A stretch of 22,826 nucleotides of DNA from the NCBI GenBank assembly GCA_964564785.1, contig CAZMCT010000063.1, positions 1 to 22,826 on the forward strand, written 5' to 3'. Below the pieces are notes generated by a model. The model was given only the letters and a program-made list of their open reading frames with translations. It ran no database searches and was not told the origin of the DNA. This document shows positions 15,228 through 22,796 of the stretch, piece by piece. Within the stretch, counting starts at the first letter, position 1; each line of letters begins with the position of its first letter. This DNA is from CAZMCT01 sp964564785 (lineage in GTDB: Bacteria > Planctomycetota > Phycisphaerae > UBA1845 > Fen-1342). A program made the translations under genes and the position numbers.

Positions 15228-15653
15228 CTACGTCGGCTCCGGCGGCTTGCGGGCGGGGGGGTGCTTGAGCTGACGAAGCTTGAGCAGGTTCTGCACGCGG
15301 CCGAGCAGCTCGATCTTGTTGACGGGCTTGCTGAGGAAGTCGTCGGCGCCGGATTCGCGGGCGCGTTCGACATCGCCGGTCTCATTCAGTGCGGTGACCA
15401 TGATGATCGGAATGTCGCGGTAGCGCGGGTCCTCCTTGAGACTGCGGCAGACCTCGAAGCCGCTGCGCTTGGGCATCATGATGTCGAGCAGGAGCAGGTC
15501 GGGGGTGTGGCGTTCGACGGCCGCCAGCGTCTGTTCCCCGTCGGAAGCCAGGTGGACGTCCACGTCCAGCGGCTCGAGGTAGGCCTCCAGTAGCTCCAGA
15601 ATCTGCGGGTTGTCGTCGGCGATCAGGATCCGGGGCCGGGCCGGCTGGCTCAT
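15228..15653 (-). CDS. Single-domain response regulator (CheY-like receiver)
   Basis: This is a 141-residue receiver protein. The ATG at 15653 is preferred over a GTG at 15695 because GGAG lies about 7 bases before it and the receiver fold starts directly after. The acidic pair is D13/D14 (ILIADDNPQ), the phosphoacceptor is D57 (LLLLDIMMPKRSGFE), the switch residue is T87 (IIMVTAL) and the conserved lysine is K109 (FLSKPVN). The domain fills residues 8-128; the remaining Pro/Lys-rich tail is not an output domain. It would act through protein contacts with a partner kinase or target encoded elsewhere, since no histidine kinase is in the window. It is transcribed away from the lipoprotein gene and 66 bases upstream of the metallopeptidase gene, possibly with it. 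Confidence 0.92.
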   Translation of the reverse strand: MSQPARPRILIADDNPQILELLEAYLEPLDVDVHLASDGEQTLAAVERHTPDLLLLDIMMPKRSGFEVCRSLKEDPRYRDIPIIMVTALNETGDVERARESGADDFLSKPVNKIELLGRVQNLLKLRQLKHPPARKPPEPT

Positions 15654-15747
15654 AACGTGCTCCGGTCGCCAGTGTGGCCGAAATGGGGGCGGCACGCAAC
15701 GCGCGGCAAGCCGGGGCCGGGGGGGTCGAGAGCGCTTCGCGCTCGGC

Positions 15748-15776
15748 TTGTCGGAAACCCGGGGGAGGTATATATT
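15748..15776 (+). promoter_or_regulatory. Sigma70-type promoter for the lipoprotein gene
   Basis: TTGTCG (15748-15753) and TATATT (15771-15776) are spaced by exactly 17 bases, about 50 bases before the ATG at 15828. The A/T-rich -10 region stands out in GC-rich surroundings. Directly upstream, GAGCGC-TTC-GCGCTC-like sequence (about 15729-15745) can form a 6-base stem, perhaps an operator. The downstream gene has AGGAG at ideal spacing. Confidence 0.6.
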
Positions 15777-15827
15777 TGCCCGGACGCCCCCGGCGCGGCG
15801 CGCCCGGGGTCTCCCAGGAGTACTCGG

Positions 15828-16874
15828 ATGCGGTCAATCGTGCTAGGCAGGCCCGCCAGGGCGGTGGGTCTCGGGCTGGCGGCTTTGGTGCTGGGGGTGG
15901 GCTGCGGGGGCGGGGATGCGTTCCGCTATTTCGGGGGGCTGCCGTTTCCGTACGTCGGGAGCGGGGGGGGCACAAGCGGGCCGGGAAGTTCGGGCACGAC
16001 CCCGGGCTCGGGGTTGGGCGGTGACACCGGCGGGTTCACCGACCCGTGCGAGGAACCGCAGTCGCGGAAGTTCGTGCGAATCTCGATGCGAAACCAGTCG
16101 CCCGACTACATTCACTACTTCCTGGCGCTGATCGCGCTGGTGAACAGCGACACGTACCCGACGGGCACCGTCTGTCCGGATGACATCTCGCTGTACACGT
16201 CCTTCGGCTACCAGTCGATCCCGGCCGGCGGTTCGACCGAGTTCGGCAACTACTGCATCGAGGGGCCGGCCCTGATCTACTTCCACCGCGGCGGGCAGTT
16301 CCGCACCGCGGGCGGCAGCGGGACGGGCAACCTCGCGTCGGCGATCGCGCCCGCGCAGGGCTCGACGCCCTCGTACGACGCGTTCTTCACGAGCGCCGGG
16401 GCCACCGTTCCGATTCCGACGTTCATCCTGCTGCACAACCCGGGGCAGACGGCCGCGGGCCAGGCGCTGCTGGTGAGCCAGCACATCCCGTCGCCGTGCA
16501 CACAGGACCTGGTTTCGGGCGGGGACCCGGTCTGCGCCCAGGACTCGTTCTATTACGTCGACGAAACAGACCGTATCACCGGCTCATCGGCCCTGGGTGT
16601 GGGCTCCGGCCGGCGGACGCCGGGCGAGATCCAGGGCACCGCGTGCGAGTGCGGGGCGATTGCCGAGACCGGCGCGCAGGCTTTCCAGGTGCTCGCGCCC
16701 TCGGGCCGGTCCGCGCCCGACGCCGCGTGCAACGAGTTCATGCGCGGCGGCCGAATCGAGTACGTCTTCGTGCGGGACGACACCGACCCTCCGTATCCGC
16801 AGTTGGTGTGGCAGGTGTCGGACAGCACAGGCACCCGGGTGCACAGCTTTGACCCGCGGGCGAACATCCGATAG
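15828..16874 (+). CDS. Probable lipoprotein of unknown function
   Basis: This is a 348-residue protein from ATG 15828, chosen for the AGGAG seven bases upstream. Residues 1-25 form a signal peptide ending in LGVGC, a slightly atypical lipobox (Gly rather than Leu or Val at -3) with C26 as likely lipidation site. A Gly/Ser/Thr linker (about 43-70) follows. The remaining 275 residues form a globular part with strands such as FVRISMRNQSPDYIHYFLAL and ALIYFHRGGQF, a CECGAIAETGAQAFQVL segment, and RGGRIEYVFVRDDTDPPYP near the end. Cysteines occur at C74 and at several later positions, suggesting disulphides outside the cytoplasm. I recognise no domain. It is monocistronic, with its own promoter and a strong hairpin after the stop. 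Confidence 0.82.
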   Translation: MRSIVLGRPARAVGLGLAALVLGVGCGGGDAFRYFGGLPFPYVGSGGGTSGPGSSGTTPGSGLGGDTGGFTDPCEEPQSRKFVRISMRNQSPDYIHYFLALIALVNSDTYPTGTVCPDDISLYTSFGYQSIPAGGSTEFGNYCIEGPALIYFHRGGQFRTAGGSGTGNLASAIAPAQGSTPSYDAFFTSAGATVPIPTFILLHNPGQTAAGQALLVSQHIPSPCTQDLVSGGDPVCAQDSFYYVDETDRITGSSALGVGSGRRTPGEIQGTACECGAIAETGAQAFQVLAPSGRSAPDAACNEFMRGGRIEYVFVRDDTDPPYPQLVWQVSDSTGTRVHSFDPRANIR

Positions 16875-17155
16875 TTGCAGACGTGCCTACCGGACGGCGC
16901 GGCGGCGGGGCGCTGTGCCGTCAGTACGCTGATGTCCGGTGAATGACAAAAACCTGCCGGGGACCGGCCGAGTGGTGGGGGCCGGTGTGGGCGCGGCGGC
17001 CCACAGCCGCAACTCCCCGTGCAGGTTCCCGACGCTCTCTCAACCCGTCAGGAGAAGGTGCCGGCTCCGCGGTAGCCCACCATCACGGGGGCGCCGACGG
17101 GCACTCCCGCGGTTCCTGTCCCCTGTCTCATCTGTCCCCCTTTTTCATCGGGCGG
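16875..17155. other. Convergent spacer with hairpin and dispersed motif
   Basis: This 281-base stretch lies between the stops of the lipoprotein gene (plus) and the TPR gene (minus). It begins with a strong hairpin (16889-16940), continues with GC-rich sequence in which I see no gene, and ends with a copy of the motif also found at 10906-10944. Short open frames here have no ribosome sites or recognisable products. Confidence 0.55.
16889..16940 (+). terminator. Strong hairpin after the lipoprotein gene
   Basis: GACGGCGCGGCG (16893-16904) pairs with CGCTGTGCCGTC (16911-16922) in a 12-base stem with two G-T wobbles and a six-base loop. An alternative outer pairing joins ACCGGAC (16889-16895) to GTCCGGT (16934-16940). 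The structure lies 19 bases after the stop codon. There is no T-run, so it may be a GC-only terminator or an RNA-end stabiliser. Confidence 0.5.
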
Positions 17156-17160
17156 CTATG
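17104..17160 (+). repeat. Dispersed intergenic motif, copy B
   Basis: This has the same blocks as 10906-10944: CTCCCGCGGT, then CTGTCCCC with a T-run, then CGGGCGGCTA. It carries 17 additional bases between the first two blocks. It overlaps the stop codon of the TPR gene by a few bases. Upstream of it, CTCCGCGGTAGC (about 17065) parallels CTTCGCGGTAGC in the 10811-10895 element. Confidence 0.5.
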
Positions 17161-18343
17161 GTTGCGGCGTGATCGCGGCGGCGGCGGCGCTTTCGAGAAA
17201 GCGCCGCGCGGGTTCGTTTTGCGGGTCGAACTCGAGCACTTTGCGGTATGTCTCAGCGGCGCGCTCGTGCATCTTGCGGTCGGCGAAGACCCCCCGGCCG
17301 ACCAACCGCGCGGTGAGATCCTCGATTTGGAGGTAGGTGGCGGCCAGGTTGCCGAGGTGGTGCGGGTTTCGCGGATCGTAGCGGTCGCTGACGGCGGTCT
17401 CCAAGTACACCAGCGCGTCGTGTTCAACCATGATGATCTGGAGTAGGCCGAGTTGGCGGCGGTACTCGGCGATCTGGTTGAGGGCCTCGGCGGCCTCGGG
17501 GCCCAGGCCGGGACGCAACCGGTCGATCGTCTCGCCGTGGAGGCTCCGCTCGTAGAGCGACTTGTGATACGCGTCGAGCACCTCGAGCCGGAGCTGGAAC
17601 GCGCTCTGGAGCTGCCGGAGCCGCGTGGGGTTCCAGGGGTCGCCCTCGGCGAGCGTGGTGGCGAGTTGCACGCACTTGTTCGCATCCTCCCGGGCCTGGC
17701 TGAGCAGCGGCCGCATACGCTCGACGTCGGCCTGCATACGGGCCAGCTCCATGCGAATCCGGACCAGGATCTGACGCGCTTCCAGGTCCGTGGGATCCGC
17801 CGCGATGGCCTCCTGAATCTTGTTCAGCGCGTCATTGAGCCGCCGGAGTTGAAGCAGATTGGAGGCGAGCAGCCGCTTCGCTTCGGCGCGGCCACTCTCC
17901 GGCGCGACGGCCTCAGCCTTTTCGAGATAGGCCAACGCCTGCCGCCAATACCCGGCGTCGAGCCAGATGCGGCCGATGCCGAGGTTGGCCTTGAAATTCG
18001 CGGCCTCGCTTTCCAGCACCTTCAGATAGAACGTGCGGGCGAGACTGTAATCGTTGCCGGCAATCAGCAGTTCCGCAGCCAGAAGATTCGCCTCAATGTG
18101 GTTCGGGATGGCTTCGAGCAGCCGCTTGACCATGTCGAGCGCTTCGCCCGTCTGTCCGGCCTGATACTTGGCACGGGCGACTTCCAGCACCTGCTCGGGC
18201 GAGAGTGGCTCGGACTGGGGGGCGGGAGCTCTCGCCGCGGCCTCGGCCGGCGCGAGACGCGCGGGTTGGGTGGCGGGCATCTGCCCCAAACCTGCGAACG
18301 TGATCGTCAGGGCCAGACCGGCGGCCGCGAAACGAAGGATCAT
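17156..18343 (-). CDS. Exported tetratricopeptide-repeat protein
   Basis: This is a 395-residue protein from ATG 18343, selected for the AGGAG seven bases upstream and the signal peptide that begins there (MILRFAAAGLALTITFAGLG). A short Pro/Ala linker is followed from about residue 50 by helical TPR units: VLEVARAKYQAGQTGEALDM, ANLLAAELLIAGNDYSLART, ANLGIGRIWLDAGYWRQALA, LLASNLLQLRRLNDALNKI and a later HERAAETYRKVLEFDP near the C-terminus. Residues about 195-330 form a longer helical region with weaker periodicity. TPRs mediate protein-protein contacts, and the export signal places this one in the periplasm. The partner is unknown. It follows cinA on the same strand after 133 bases that include a hairpin, so it is probably a separate unit. 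Confidence 0.88.
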   Translation of the reverse strand: MILRFAAAGLALTITFAGLGQMPATQPARLAPAEAAARAPAPQSEPLSPEQVLEVARAKYQAGQTGEALDMVKRLLEAIPNHIEANLLAAELLIAGNDYSLARTFYLKVLESEAANFKANLGIGRIWLDAGYWRQALAYLEKAEAVAPESGRAEAKRLLASNLLQLRRLNDALNKIQEAIAADPTDLEARQILVRIRMELARMQADVERMRPLLSQAREDANKCVQLATTLAEGDPWNPTRLRQLQSAFQLRLEVLDAYHKSLYERSLHGETIDRLRPGLGPEAAEALNQIAEYRRQLGLLQIIMVEHDALVYLETAVSDRYDPRNPHHLGNLAATYLQIEDLTARLVGRGVFADRKMHERAAETYRKVLEFDPQNEPARRFLESAAAAAITPQP

Positions 18344-18455
18344 GCGCGCACTCCTGCGGGTACCTCGGCACCGGGCCCGCGCGGGAAGAAGCTGCCCCGA
18401 GCATCCGGGGAACATAGCGTAACGGCGTCGTTCACTATCGACTACTGCCGCCCGC

Positions 18456-18469
18456 CCGGCGCACGCCGG
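18456..18469 (-). terminator. Perfect short palindrome after cinA
   Basis: CCGGCG-CA-CGCCGG forms a compact GC hairpin that begins 8 bases after the cinA stop codon on the minus strand. There is no T-run. It may mark the end of the cinA transcript or stabilise it. The evidence is limited to the palindrome and its position. Confidence 0.35.
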
Positions 18470-18476
18470 ACACGGT

Positions 18477-19724
18477 TCAGCGGCCGTCCAGGCGAAGACG
18501 CAGGAGGTTCAGCGCGGTACGTGCCGCGCGCGAGCGGACGGCGTCACGCGGCGCGTCCGGTCCAAACCGGAACTCATACGCGTCGAGCCTGTGCGGGGTT
18601 CGCACGCCGATGAATACCAGCCCGACGGGTTTATCGGACGTTCCCCCGCTGGGGCCGGCCACGCCCGTCAGCGACACAGCGTAATCGGTTGCGAACGCCC
18701 GGGCCGCACCCGCGGCAAGTTCGCACGCGATCTCCCGGCTCACCGCGCCATGTGCCGCGAGCGTCGCCGGCAGAACGCCCAGCATCGCGATCTTGGCCTC
18801 GTTCGCATACGCGATCACGCCGCCGCGGTAGTACCGGCTGCTGCCGGGAACGTCTGTGATCAGCATACCGACAAGGCCGCCGGTGCACGACTCGGCCGTG
18901 CTCAGCGTTCGACCGGATGCGACCAACAGCCGACCCACGACGCCGGCGAGCGTGTCCCCGTCGCGGCCGTAGACGATTTCACCGAGCCGGCGGCGGATCT
19001 CGGCCTCGTCGCGATCGAGCAGCGCTTCCGCTTCACGGGGCGAGTCGGCTGCGGCGTAAATCCGGACGCCGATGATGCCGAGGTCGGCGGTCGTTCCGAT
19101 CTCCGGGTTGCGTCCGCGGACCATCAGGTCGGCGAGCCGCTGGCCGACGTCGGATTCGCCGAGGCCGAAGGTATGGAGCGTGCGGAACAGCACGACCGCC
19201 CGAATCGTGCGGCCGCGCAATTCCGGCGCGACCGCGCTGTCGAACATGGCGCGCATCTCGAAGGGGACGCCGGGCAGGGCGTAGCAGGGCTTGCCGCGCA
19301 GGGTCACGCGCAACCCCGGAGCGGTGCCGCAGGTGTTGGGCAGGACGACCGCGCCGCGGGGGACGTGGGCCTGAACGACGTTGCGCTCGGGCATGACGCG
19401 GTTCCGAGCGGCGAAGTACGCCCGTAGGTGTTCGAGACTGGGGGGGTGGAGTTCGAGCGGGGCATTCGCGGCCGCGGCGAGCGCGGCGCGGGTGAGATCG
19501 TCGTCCGTCGGACCGAGCCCGCCAGTGATCAGGACGATATCGGCGGCTTCCGCGGCCTGGAGCACGGCTTCGCGGGTCGCGTCGAGGTCGTCTGGCACGG
19601 TGACATGTCGGGTCGTGCGGATGCCGAGCGCGGCGAGGCGCTCGGCGAGCCAGGCGGTGTTGGTATCAAGGCTGCGGCCGAGCGTAAGCTCGGAACCGAT
19701 GGCGATGATCCACGCCGTCTGCAT
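18477..19724 (-). CDS. cinA: CinA-family protein with nicotinamide mononucleotide deamidase domain
   Basis: This is a full-length, 415-residue CinA. The N-terminal MoCF/COG1058 domain (1-170) carries AIGSELTLGRSLDTNTAWLA and the nucleotide-binding loop ITGGLGPTDDDLTRAA (66-81). A middle region of about 80 residues follows. The C-terminal PncC domain (about 255-412) has the active-site segment STAESCTGGLVG (275-286), with S279 as the expected catalytic serine, then YYRGGVIAYANEAK, SREIACELAAGAA and SLTGVAGPSGGTSDKPVGLV. PncC converts nicotinamide mononucleotide to nicotinate mononucleotide for NAD salvage, while the first domain has ADP-ribose pyrophosphatase activity in studied members. The start is ATG 19724. 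It is transcribed away from the ygfZ-type gene across an 83-base spacer. Despite the family name, a link to competence is not shown here. Confidence 0.95.
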   Translation of the reverse strand: MQTAWIIAIGSELTLGRSLDTNTAWLAERLAALGIRTTRHVTVPDDLDATREAVLQAAEAADIVLITGGLGPTDDDLTRAALAAAANAPLELHPPSLEHLRAYFAARNRVMPERNVVQAHVPRGAVVLPNTCGTAPGLRVTLRGKPCYALPGVPFEMRAMFDSAVAPELRGRTIRAVVLFRTLHTFGLGESDVGQRLADLMVRGRNPEIGTTADLGIIGVRIYAAADSPREAEALLDRDEAEIRRRLGEIVYGRDGDTLAGVVGRLLVASGRTLSTAESCTGGLVGMLITDVPGSSRYYRGGVIAYANEAKIAMLGVLPATLAAHGAVSREIACELAAGAARAFATDYAVSLTGVAGPSGGTSDKPVGLVFIGVRTPHRLDAYEFRFGPDAPRDAVRSRAARTALNLLRLRLDGR

Positions 19725-19752
19725 TGCGATGTTCCGCGGTGCGGCCTACGAT
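19724..19752 (+). promoter_or_regulatory. Candidate promoter for the ygfZ-type gene
   Basis: TTGCGA (19724-19729) and TACGAT (19747-19752) are separated by 17 bases, and transcription would start near 19759, some 49 bases before the GTG start. The -35 box overlaps the cinA start codon on the other strand, so polymerase binding could interfere with cinA. On the minus strand TACAAT (19760-19765) could serve cinA, but it lacks a good -35. Confidence 0.4.
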
Positions 19753-19807
19753 CAGGGACATTGTAGACGATGGCCGGCAGTCTGCGAGGGGCGGCCGTGG
19801 AGTGATT

Positions 19808-20851
19808 GTGAGCGTGCTCTCGCCGTTCACGGAAGCTCGCCACTACGGGGCGCGCGAGTTGGTCGAGGTGGGTGGCGTCACGCTCGCGGGGCTCTGCGGC
19901 GACGCGGCCGCGGAGTACCGGGCGGCGACCGGCGAGGTTGTGCTGCTGGACCGCGCGGACCGGGGGCTGCTGCAACTGAGCGGGCGGGATCGGGCGGTCT
20001 GGCTGCACAACCTGGTGACGAACTCGGTGCTGACGCTGGATGCGCGGCAGGGGGCGTACGCGTTCGCGGTCAACGTCAAGGGGCGGATTCTCTTCGACCT
20101 GAACATCCTGAGCCTGTCGGAAACGTTGTGGCTCGAGGTGGACCGGCTGTCCGTGTCGGTGGCGGCGGCGCACTTCGACCGTTATCTGTTCCGCGAGGAC
20201 GTGCGAATTACGGACCTGAGCGGGGAGTGGGCGCAGCTCGCGGTCAGCGGGCCGCGAGCCGCGCGGGTGGCCGCAGCTCTGGGGGTTACGAATTTCGCGG
20301 CCCTGCCGAGCCTGGGCCACACCGAGATCGAAGGCGGGGCGCGGCTCGTGCGACACGATCTGGCCGGCGGGCCGGGGTTTGAGCTGCTGGTGCCGCGCGG
20401 TCGGGCGCCCTCGTGGTGGGACCGGCTGGTGGAGGCGGGTGTGCGGCCGGCGGGGCGGCGGACGTTGGACGTGCTGCGGATCGAGGCGGGCCTTCCCTGG
20501 CTGGGGCGGGATTTTGACGACACCGTGCTGCCGCCCGAGACCGGTCAGATCGAGCGCGGGGTGAGCTACCAGAAGGGTTGCTACCTGGGGCAGGAAGTCA
20601 TCGAGCGCCTGCGCTCGCGCGGGCAACTGGCGCGGCGGCTGGTGAAGTTGCGGGTCCCCGACGGCCGCGGACTGACGTTGCCGGCCGTGCTGTGGTGGGA
20701 GGGTGCGGAGGTCGGCCGGATCACGTCGCTGGTGCCGCACCCGGAGAAGCCCTACTGGCCGGGGCTGGGCTATCTCAAGAGCAGCGTGACTGGATTTGCC
20801 GGCATCACGGCGGGTCCCGACAATCGCGCCGTGACGATCTGCTCGGCGTAG
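19808..20851 (+). CDS. ygfZ: YgfZ/GcvT-family folate-binding Fe-S maintenance protein
   Basis: This is a 347-residue protein. The GTG at 19808 is chosen because GGAG sits five bases upstream; an ATG at 19724 in frame would add a non-conserved leader. The hallmark is YQKGCYLGQEVIERLRSRG (254-272), containing the YgfZ signature K-G-C-Y-x-G-Q-E with C258. The N-terminal GcvT-like region contains LLDRADRGLLQLSGRDRAVWLHNL (47-70), a nearby KGRILFDLNIL, and LAVSGPRA (144-151). In E. coli, YgfZ uses folate to help assemble or repair certain iron-sulphur enzymes such as MiaB. The C-terminal barrel ends with VGRITSLVPHP and GLGYLKSS, as in family members. It is divergent from cinA, and no Fe-S biogenesis gene lies nearby. 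Confidence 0.92.
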   Translation: MSVLSPFTEARHYGARELVEVGGVTLAGLCGDAAAEYRAATGEVVLLDRADRGLLQLSGRDRAVWLHNLVTNSVLTLDARQGAYAFAVNVKGRILFDLNILSLSETLWLEVDRLSVSVAAAHFDRYLFREDVRITDLSGEWAQLAVSGPRAARVAAALGVTNFAALPSLGHTEIEGGARLVRHDLAGGPGFELLVPRGRAPSWWDRLVEAGVRPAGRRTLDVLRIEAGLPWLGRDFDDTVLPPETGQIERGVSYQKGCYLGQEVIERLRSRGQLARRLVKLRVPDGRGLTLPAVLWWEGAEVGRITSLVPHPEKPYWPGLGYLKSSVTGFAGITAGPDNRAVTICSA

Positions 20852-21084
20852 CGGGGCGCGCCGCGTCAGGGTACGTTGTCGGTCGCCGCGGTGGCTCGCC
20901 GTTCGAGCGATCGAGACGTGCGATCCGCACGCGGCAAGAGAGCCGGCGGGCCGGCTGACGCGGCTGCGTGCAGACGGCGCGCCGCGATGTCGGACACGCA
21001 GTCGGCGCGGGCTGGTCGACCCGTCTCCCTGTGGTTCTCCGCGTTTTCGAAGTCCCTGGGGTGCGCCTCTGGCGGAGCGAAGGA
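20852..21084 (+). other. Spacer with hairpin and dispersed repeat
   Basis: This is a 233-base stretch between the ygfZ-type gene and the short-chain dehydrogenase. CGTGCG-ATC-CGCACG (20917-20931) is a perfect hairpin and may be a terminator without a T-run. Near the right end, 21023-21057 belongs to a dispersed repeat family also found after the dehydrogenase. No gene with a ribosome site is seen. Confidence 0.45.
21023..21057 (+). repeat. Dispersed repeat fragment upstream of the dehydrogenase
   Basis: The stretch contains CTCCCTGTGGTTCTCCGCG followed by a T-run and GAAGTCCCT. It resembles the TCTCTGTGGT-type intergenic sequence found in many bacterial genomes. A related sequence in the same orientation is at 22100-22113, and one in the opposite orientation is at 21884-21921. 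It is less G/C-rich than the flanks. Confidence 0.45.
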
Positions 21085-21882
21085 ATGAACAGCGAACTGA
21101 ACGAGCAGGTGGTGTTGATCACCGGCGCTTCGGGCGGGATCGGCCAATCGCTGGCACGGAGCTTCGCCGCGGAGGGCGCGCGGCTCGTGCTGCACGGCCG
21201 GACACAGACGGCGCGGCTCGAGGCGCTGCGGCGCGAACTGACGGTGCCGAGCGTGGCGCTGCTCGCGGACCTGCGGGACGAGCGTCAGGTCGAGCGGCTG
21301 TTCGCCGACGCCCTGCGGACATTCCCGCGCCTCGACGCGGTGGTCGTCAACGCCGGCATCTGGCACAACGAGTCCGTGCCGCTGCACGAGATGACGCTCG
21401 CGCAGTGGCAGGAGACCCTCGCGGCCGATCTCACCAGCGCGTTCCTCACCTGCCGGGCGTTCCTGCGGCACCTGGCCAGCGTCCCGCGCGACGCGGCGGC
21501 GATCGTCCTCATCGCCTCAACCGCGGCCCTCTTCGGCGAGGCCGACCACGCCGACTACGCCGCCGCGAAAGCGGGCCTGGCGTATGGCCTGACGCGCTCC
21601 TTGAAGAATGAGATCGTGCGGCTGGCGCCTCGTGGCCGGGTGAATTGCGTCTGCCCGGGTTGGACGATGACGCCGATGGCCGCGGGGTACGCGGACAATG
21701 CGGCCGTGCTGAAGCGGGTGCAGGCGACGATCGCGCTGAACAAGATCGCAACACCGGAGGACGTGGCGGCGGCGACAGTGTTTCTCGCGTCGGACCGGCT
21801 GGCGGGCCACATCTCGGGGGCGATCGTGCCGGTCTCGGGCGGGATGGAGGGGCGGCTGCTGCATGGGCAGCTCGGACCCTGA
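21085..21882 (+). CDS. Short-chain dehydrogenase/reductase (SDR) family oxidoreductase
   Basis: This is a 265-residue classical SDR from ATG 21085, with GGAG and AAGGA upstream. The cofactor loop is TGASGGIG (13-20), the NAG motif is N89-A-G, and the catalytic residues are S145 (LIASTAALFG), Y158 and K162 (YAAAK). CPGWTMTPM (190-198) is the usual post-catalytic segment, and VFLASDRLAGHISGAIVPVSGG is the standard C-terminus. An Arg (R39, in LVLHGRT) after the second strand suggests NADPH preference. FabG-like 3-oxoacyl reductases have this layout, but no fatty-acid genes lie next to it, so the substrate stays open. The gene is bracketed by dispersed repeats on both sides and followed by pyrophosphatase on the same strand. 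Confidence 0.92.
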   Translation: MNSELNEQVVLITGASGGIGQSLARSFAAEGARLVLHGRTQTARLEALRRELTVPSVALLADLRDERQVERLFADALRTFPRLDAVVVNAGIWHNESVPLHEMTLAQWQETLAADLTSAFLTCRAFLRHLASVPRDAAAIVLIASTAALFGEADHADYAAAKAGLAYGLTRSLKNEIVRLAPRGRVNCVCPGWTMTPMAAGYADNAAVLKRVQATIALNKIATPEDVAAATVFLASDRLAGHISGAIVPVSGGMEGRLLHGQLGP

Positions 21883-21883
21883 A

Positions 21884-21921
21884 GGCAGAAAACCATAAAG
21901 ACGCAGAGAAAGCAGAGGAGG
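21884..21921 (-). repeat. Dispersed repeat fragment just after the dehydrogenase stop
   Basis: Purine-rich sequence around AAAACCATAAAGACGCAGAG begins two bases after the stop codon. Its reverse complement resembles the CTCTG-rich sequences at 21023-21057 and 22100-22113. It is clearly more A-rich than the coding sequence around it and is probably a decayed copy of the same intergenic family. Confidence 0.45.
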
Positions 21922-21957
21922 GGACTGGCGAGGCGAGCAAAGGAGAAGTGCAGCGCT

Positions 21958-22116
21958 GTCATTCCGAGGAGCGCAGCGACGAGGAATCCGGCCCCGCATG
22001 GGGAAAGACCGAACCGCGATGGAAGACTCCGCTGAAGACCGGATTCTACGTCGGCCGGCGCGGCGACCTCCTCGGAATGGGGGCGCTCCGCCGCTGCGCT
22101 GTGTCTCTGTGGTGGA
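21958..22116. repeat. Large inverted-repeat region between dehydrogenase and pyrophosphatase genes
   Basis: CATTCCGAGGAG (21960-21971) is matched exactly in reverse complement by CTCCTCGGAATG (22068-22079), 96 bases away. The left half also contains a smaller palindrome, ATTCC (21961-21965) with GGAAT (21983-21987), and CGAGGA occurs twice. The right end has TGTGTCTCTGTGGT (22100-22113). No coding sequence is recognised in 21883-22174. The arrangement fits a composite of palindromic intergenic repeats that could fold in RNA. Confidence 0.55.
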
Positions 22117-22174
22117 GCTCGGGCCGATTTGACAGCCAGCGCCGCGCCGCCTAGCTTGGCGGCGGAGGTTTCGC

Positions 22175-22738
22175 GTGATATCGAGCCGCAGCATATACGC
22201 CAGCATTCCGGCCGGGACCGATCTGCCCAGCGCCGTGAACGCGATTATCGAGATTCCCAAGGGCCGCCGGACCAAGTTCGAGGTCGACAAGGCCACCGGT
22301 CTGATCCGGCTCGACCGCTACCTGTACTCCTCGAGCCACTACCCCGGCGACTACGGCTTCATCCCGCAGACGCTGGCCGAGGACGGGGACAACCTCGACA
22401 TTCTGATCATGGTCAACGAGCCGACCTTCAGCGGCTGTCTGATCCAGGCCCGTGTGGTCGGCATCTTCAAGATGACCGACCGCGGCCAGCACGACTACAA
22501 AGTCCTGGCTGTGCCCAGTTCCGATCCGCTGTTCGCCGAGTTTCAGGACATCGAGAACGTGCCGCGGCACTATCTCCGCGAGGTCGAGCACTTTTTCACG
22601 ACCTACAAGCAGCTCGAGGGCGTCACGACCGAGCCCGAGGGGTGGGACAACGCCGCAGCCGCCAACGCCGAGGTGCACGCGAGCGTGGACCGCTACATGG
22701 CCGAGCTGGCCCGGCGGGCGAAAAGCCAGTTGGGCTGA
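22175..22738 (+). CDS. ppa: Inorganic pyrophosphatase, family I
   Basis: This soluble enzyme hydrolyses pyrophosphate to two phosphates, pulling biosynthetic reactions forward. The 187-residue protein starts at GTG 22175, with GGAGG six bases upstream. Family I landmarks are IEIPKGRRTKFEVDKATGLI (25-44), RYLYSSSHYPGDYGFIPQT (48-66) and the metal-binding segment EDGDNLDILIMV (69-80), with aspartates D70, D72 and D75. The usual proline after the second aspartate is Asn here, a common variant. DYKVLAVPSSDP and FFTTYKQLEG, near the C-terminus, complete the pattern. The size is typical of bacterial hexameric enzymes. It lies on the same strand as the dehydrogenase but is separated by a repeat-filled spacer of 292 bases, so it is probably transcribed separately. 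Confidence 0.95.
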   Translation: MISSRSIYASIPAGTDLPSAVNAIIEIPKGRRTKFEVDKATGLIRLDRYLYSSSHYPGDYGFIPQTLAEDGDNLDILIMVNEPTFSGCLIQARVVGIFKMTDRGQHDYKVLAVPSSDPLFAEFQDIENVPRHYLREVEHFFTTYKQLEGVTTEPEGWDNAAAANAEVHASVDRYMAELARRAKSQLG

Positions 22739-22796
22739 CGTGTCAGCCCGCAGCGCTCCGCGTTCAGCGGATCAGCCAGACGAACGCAGGTCGCCC

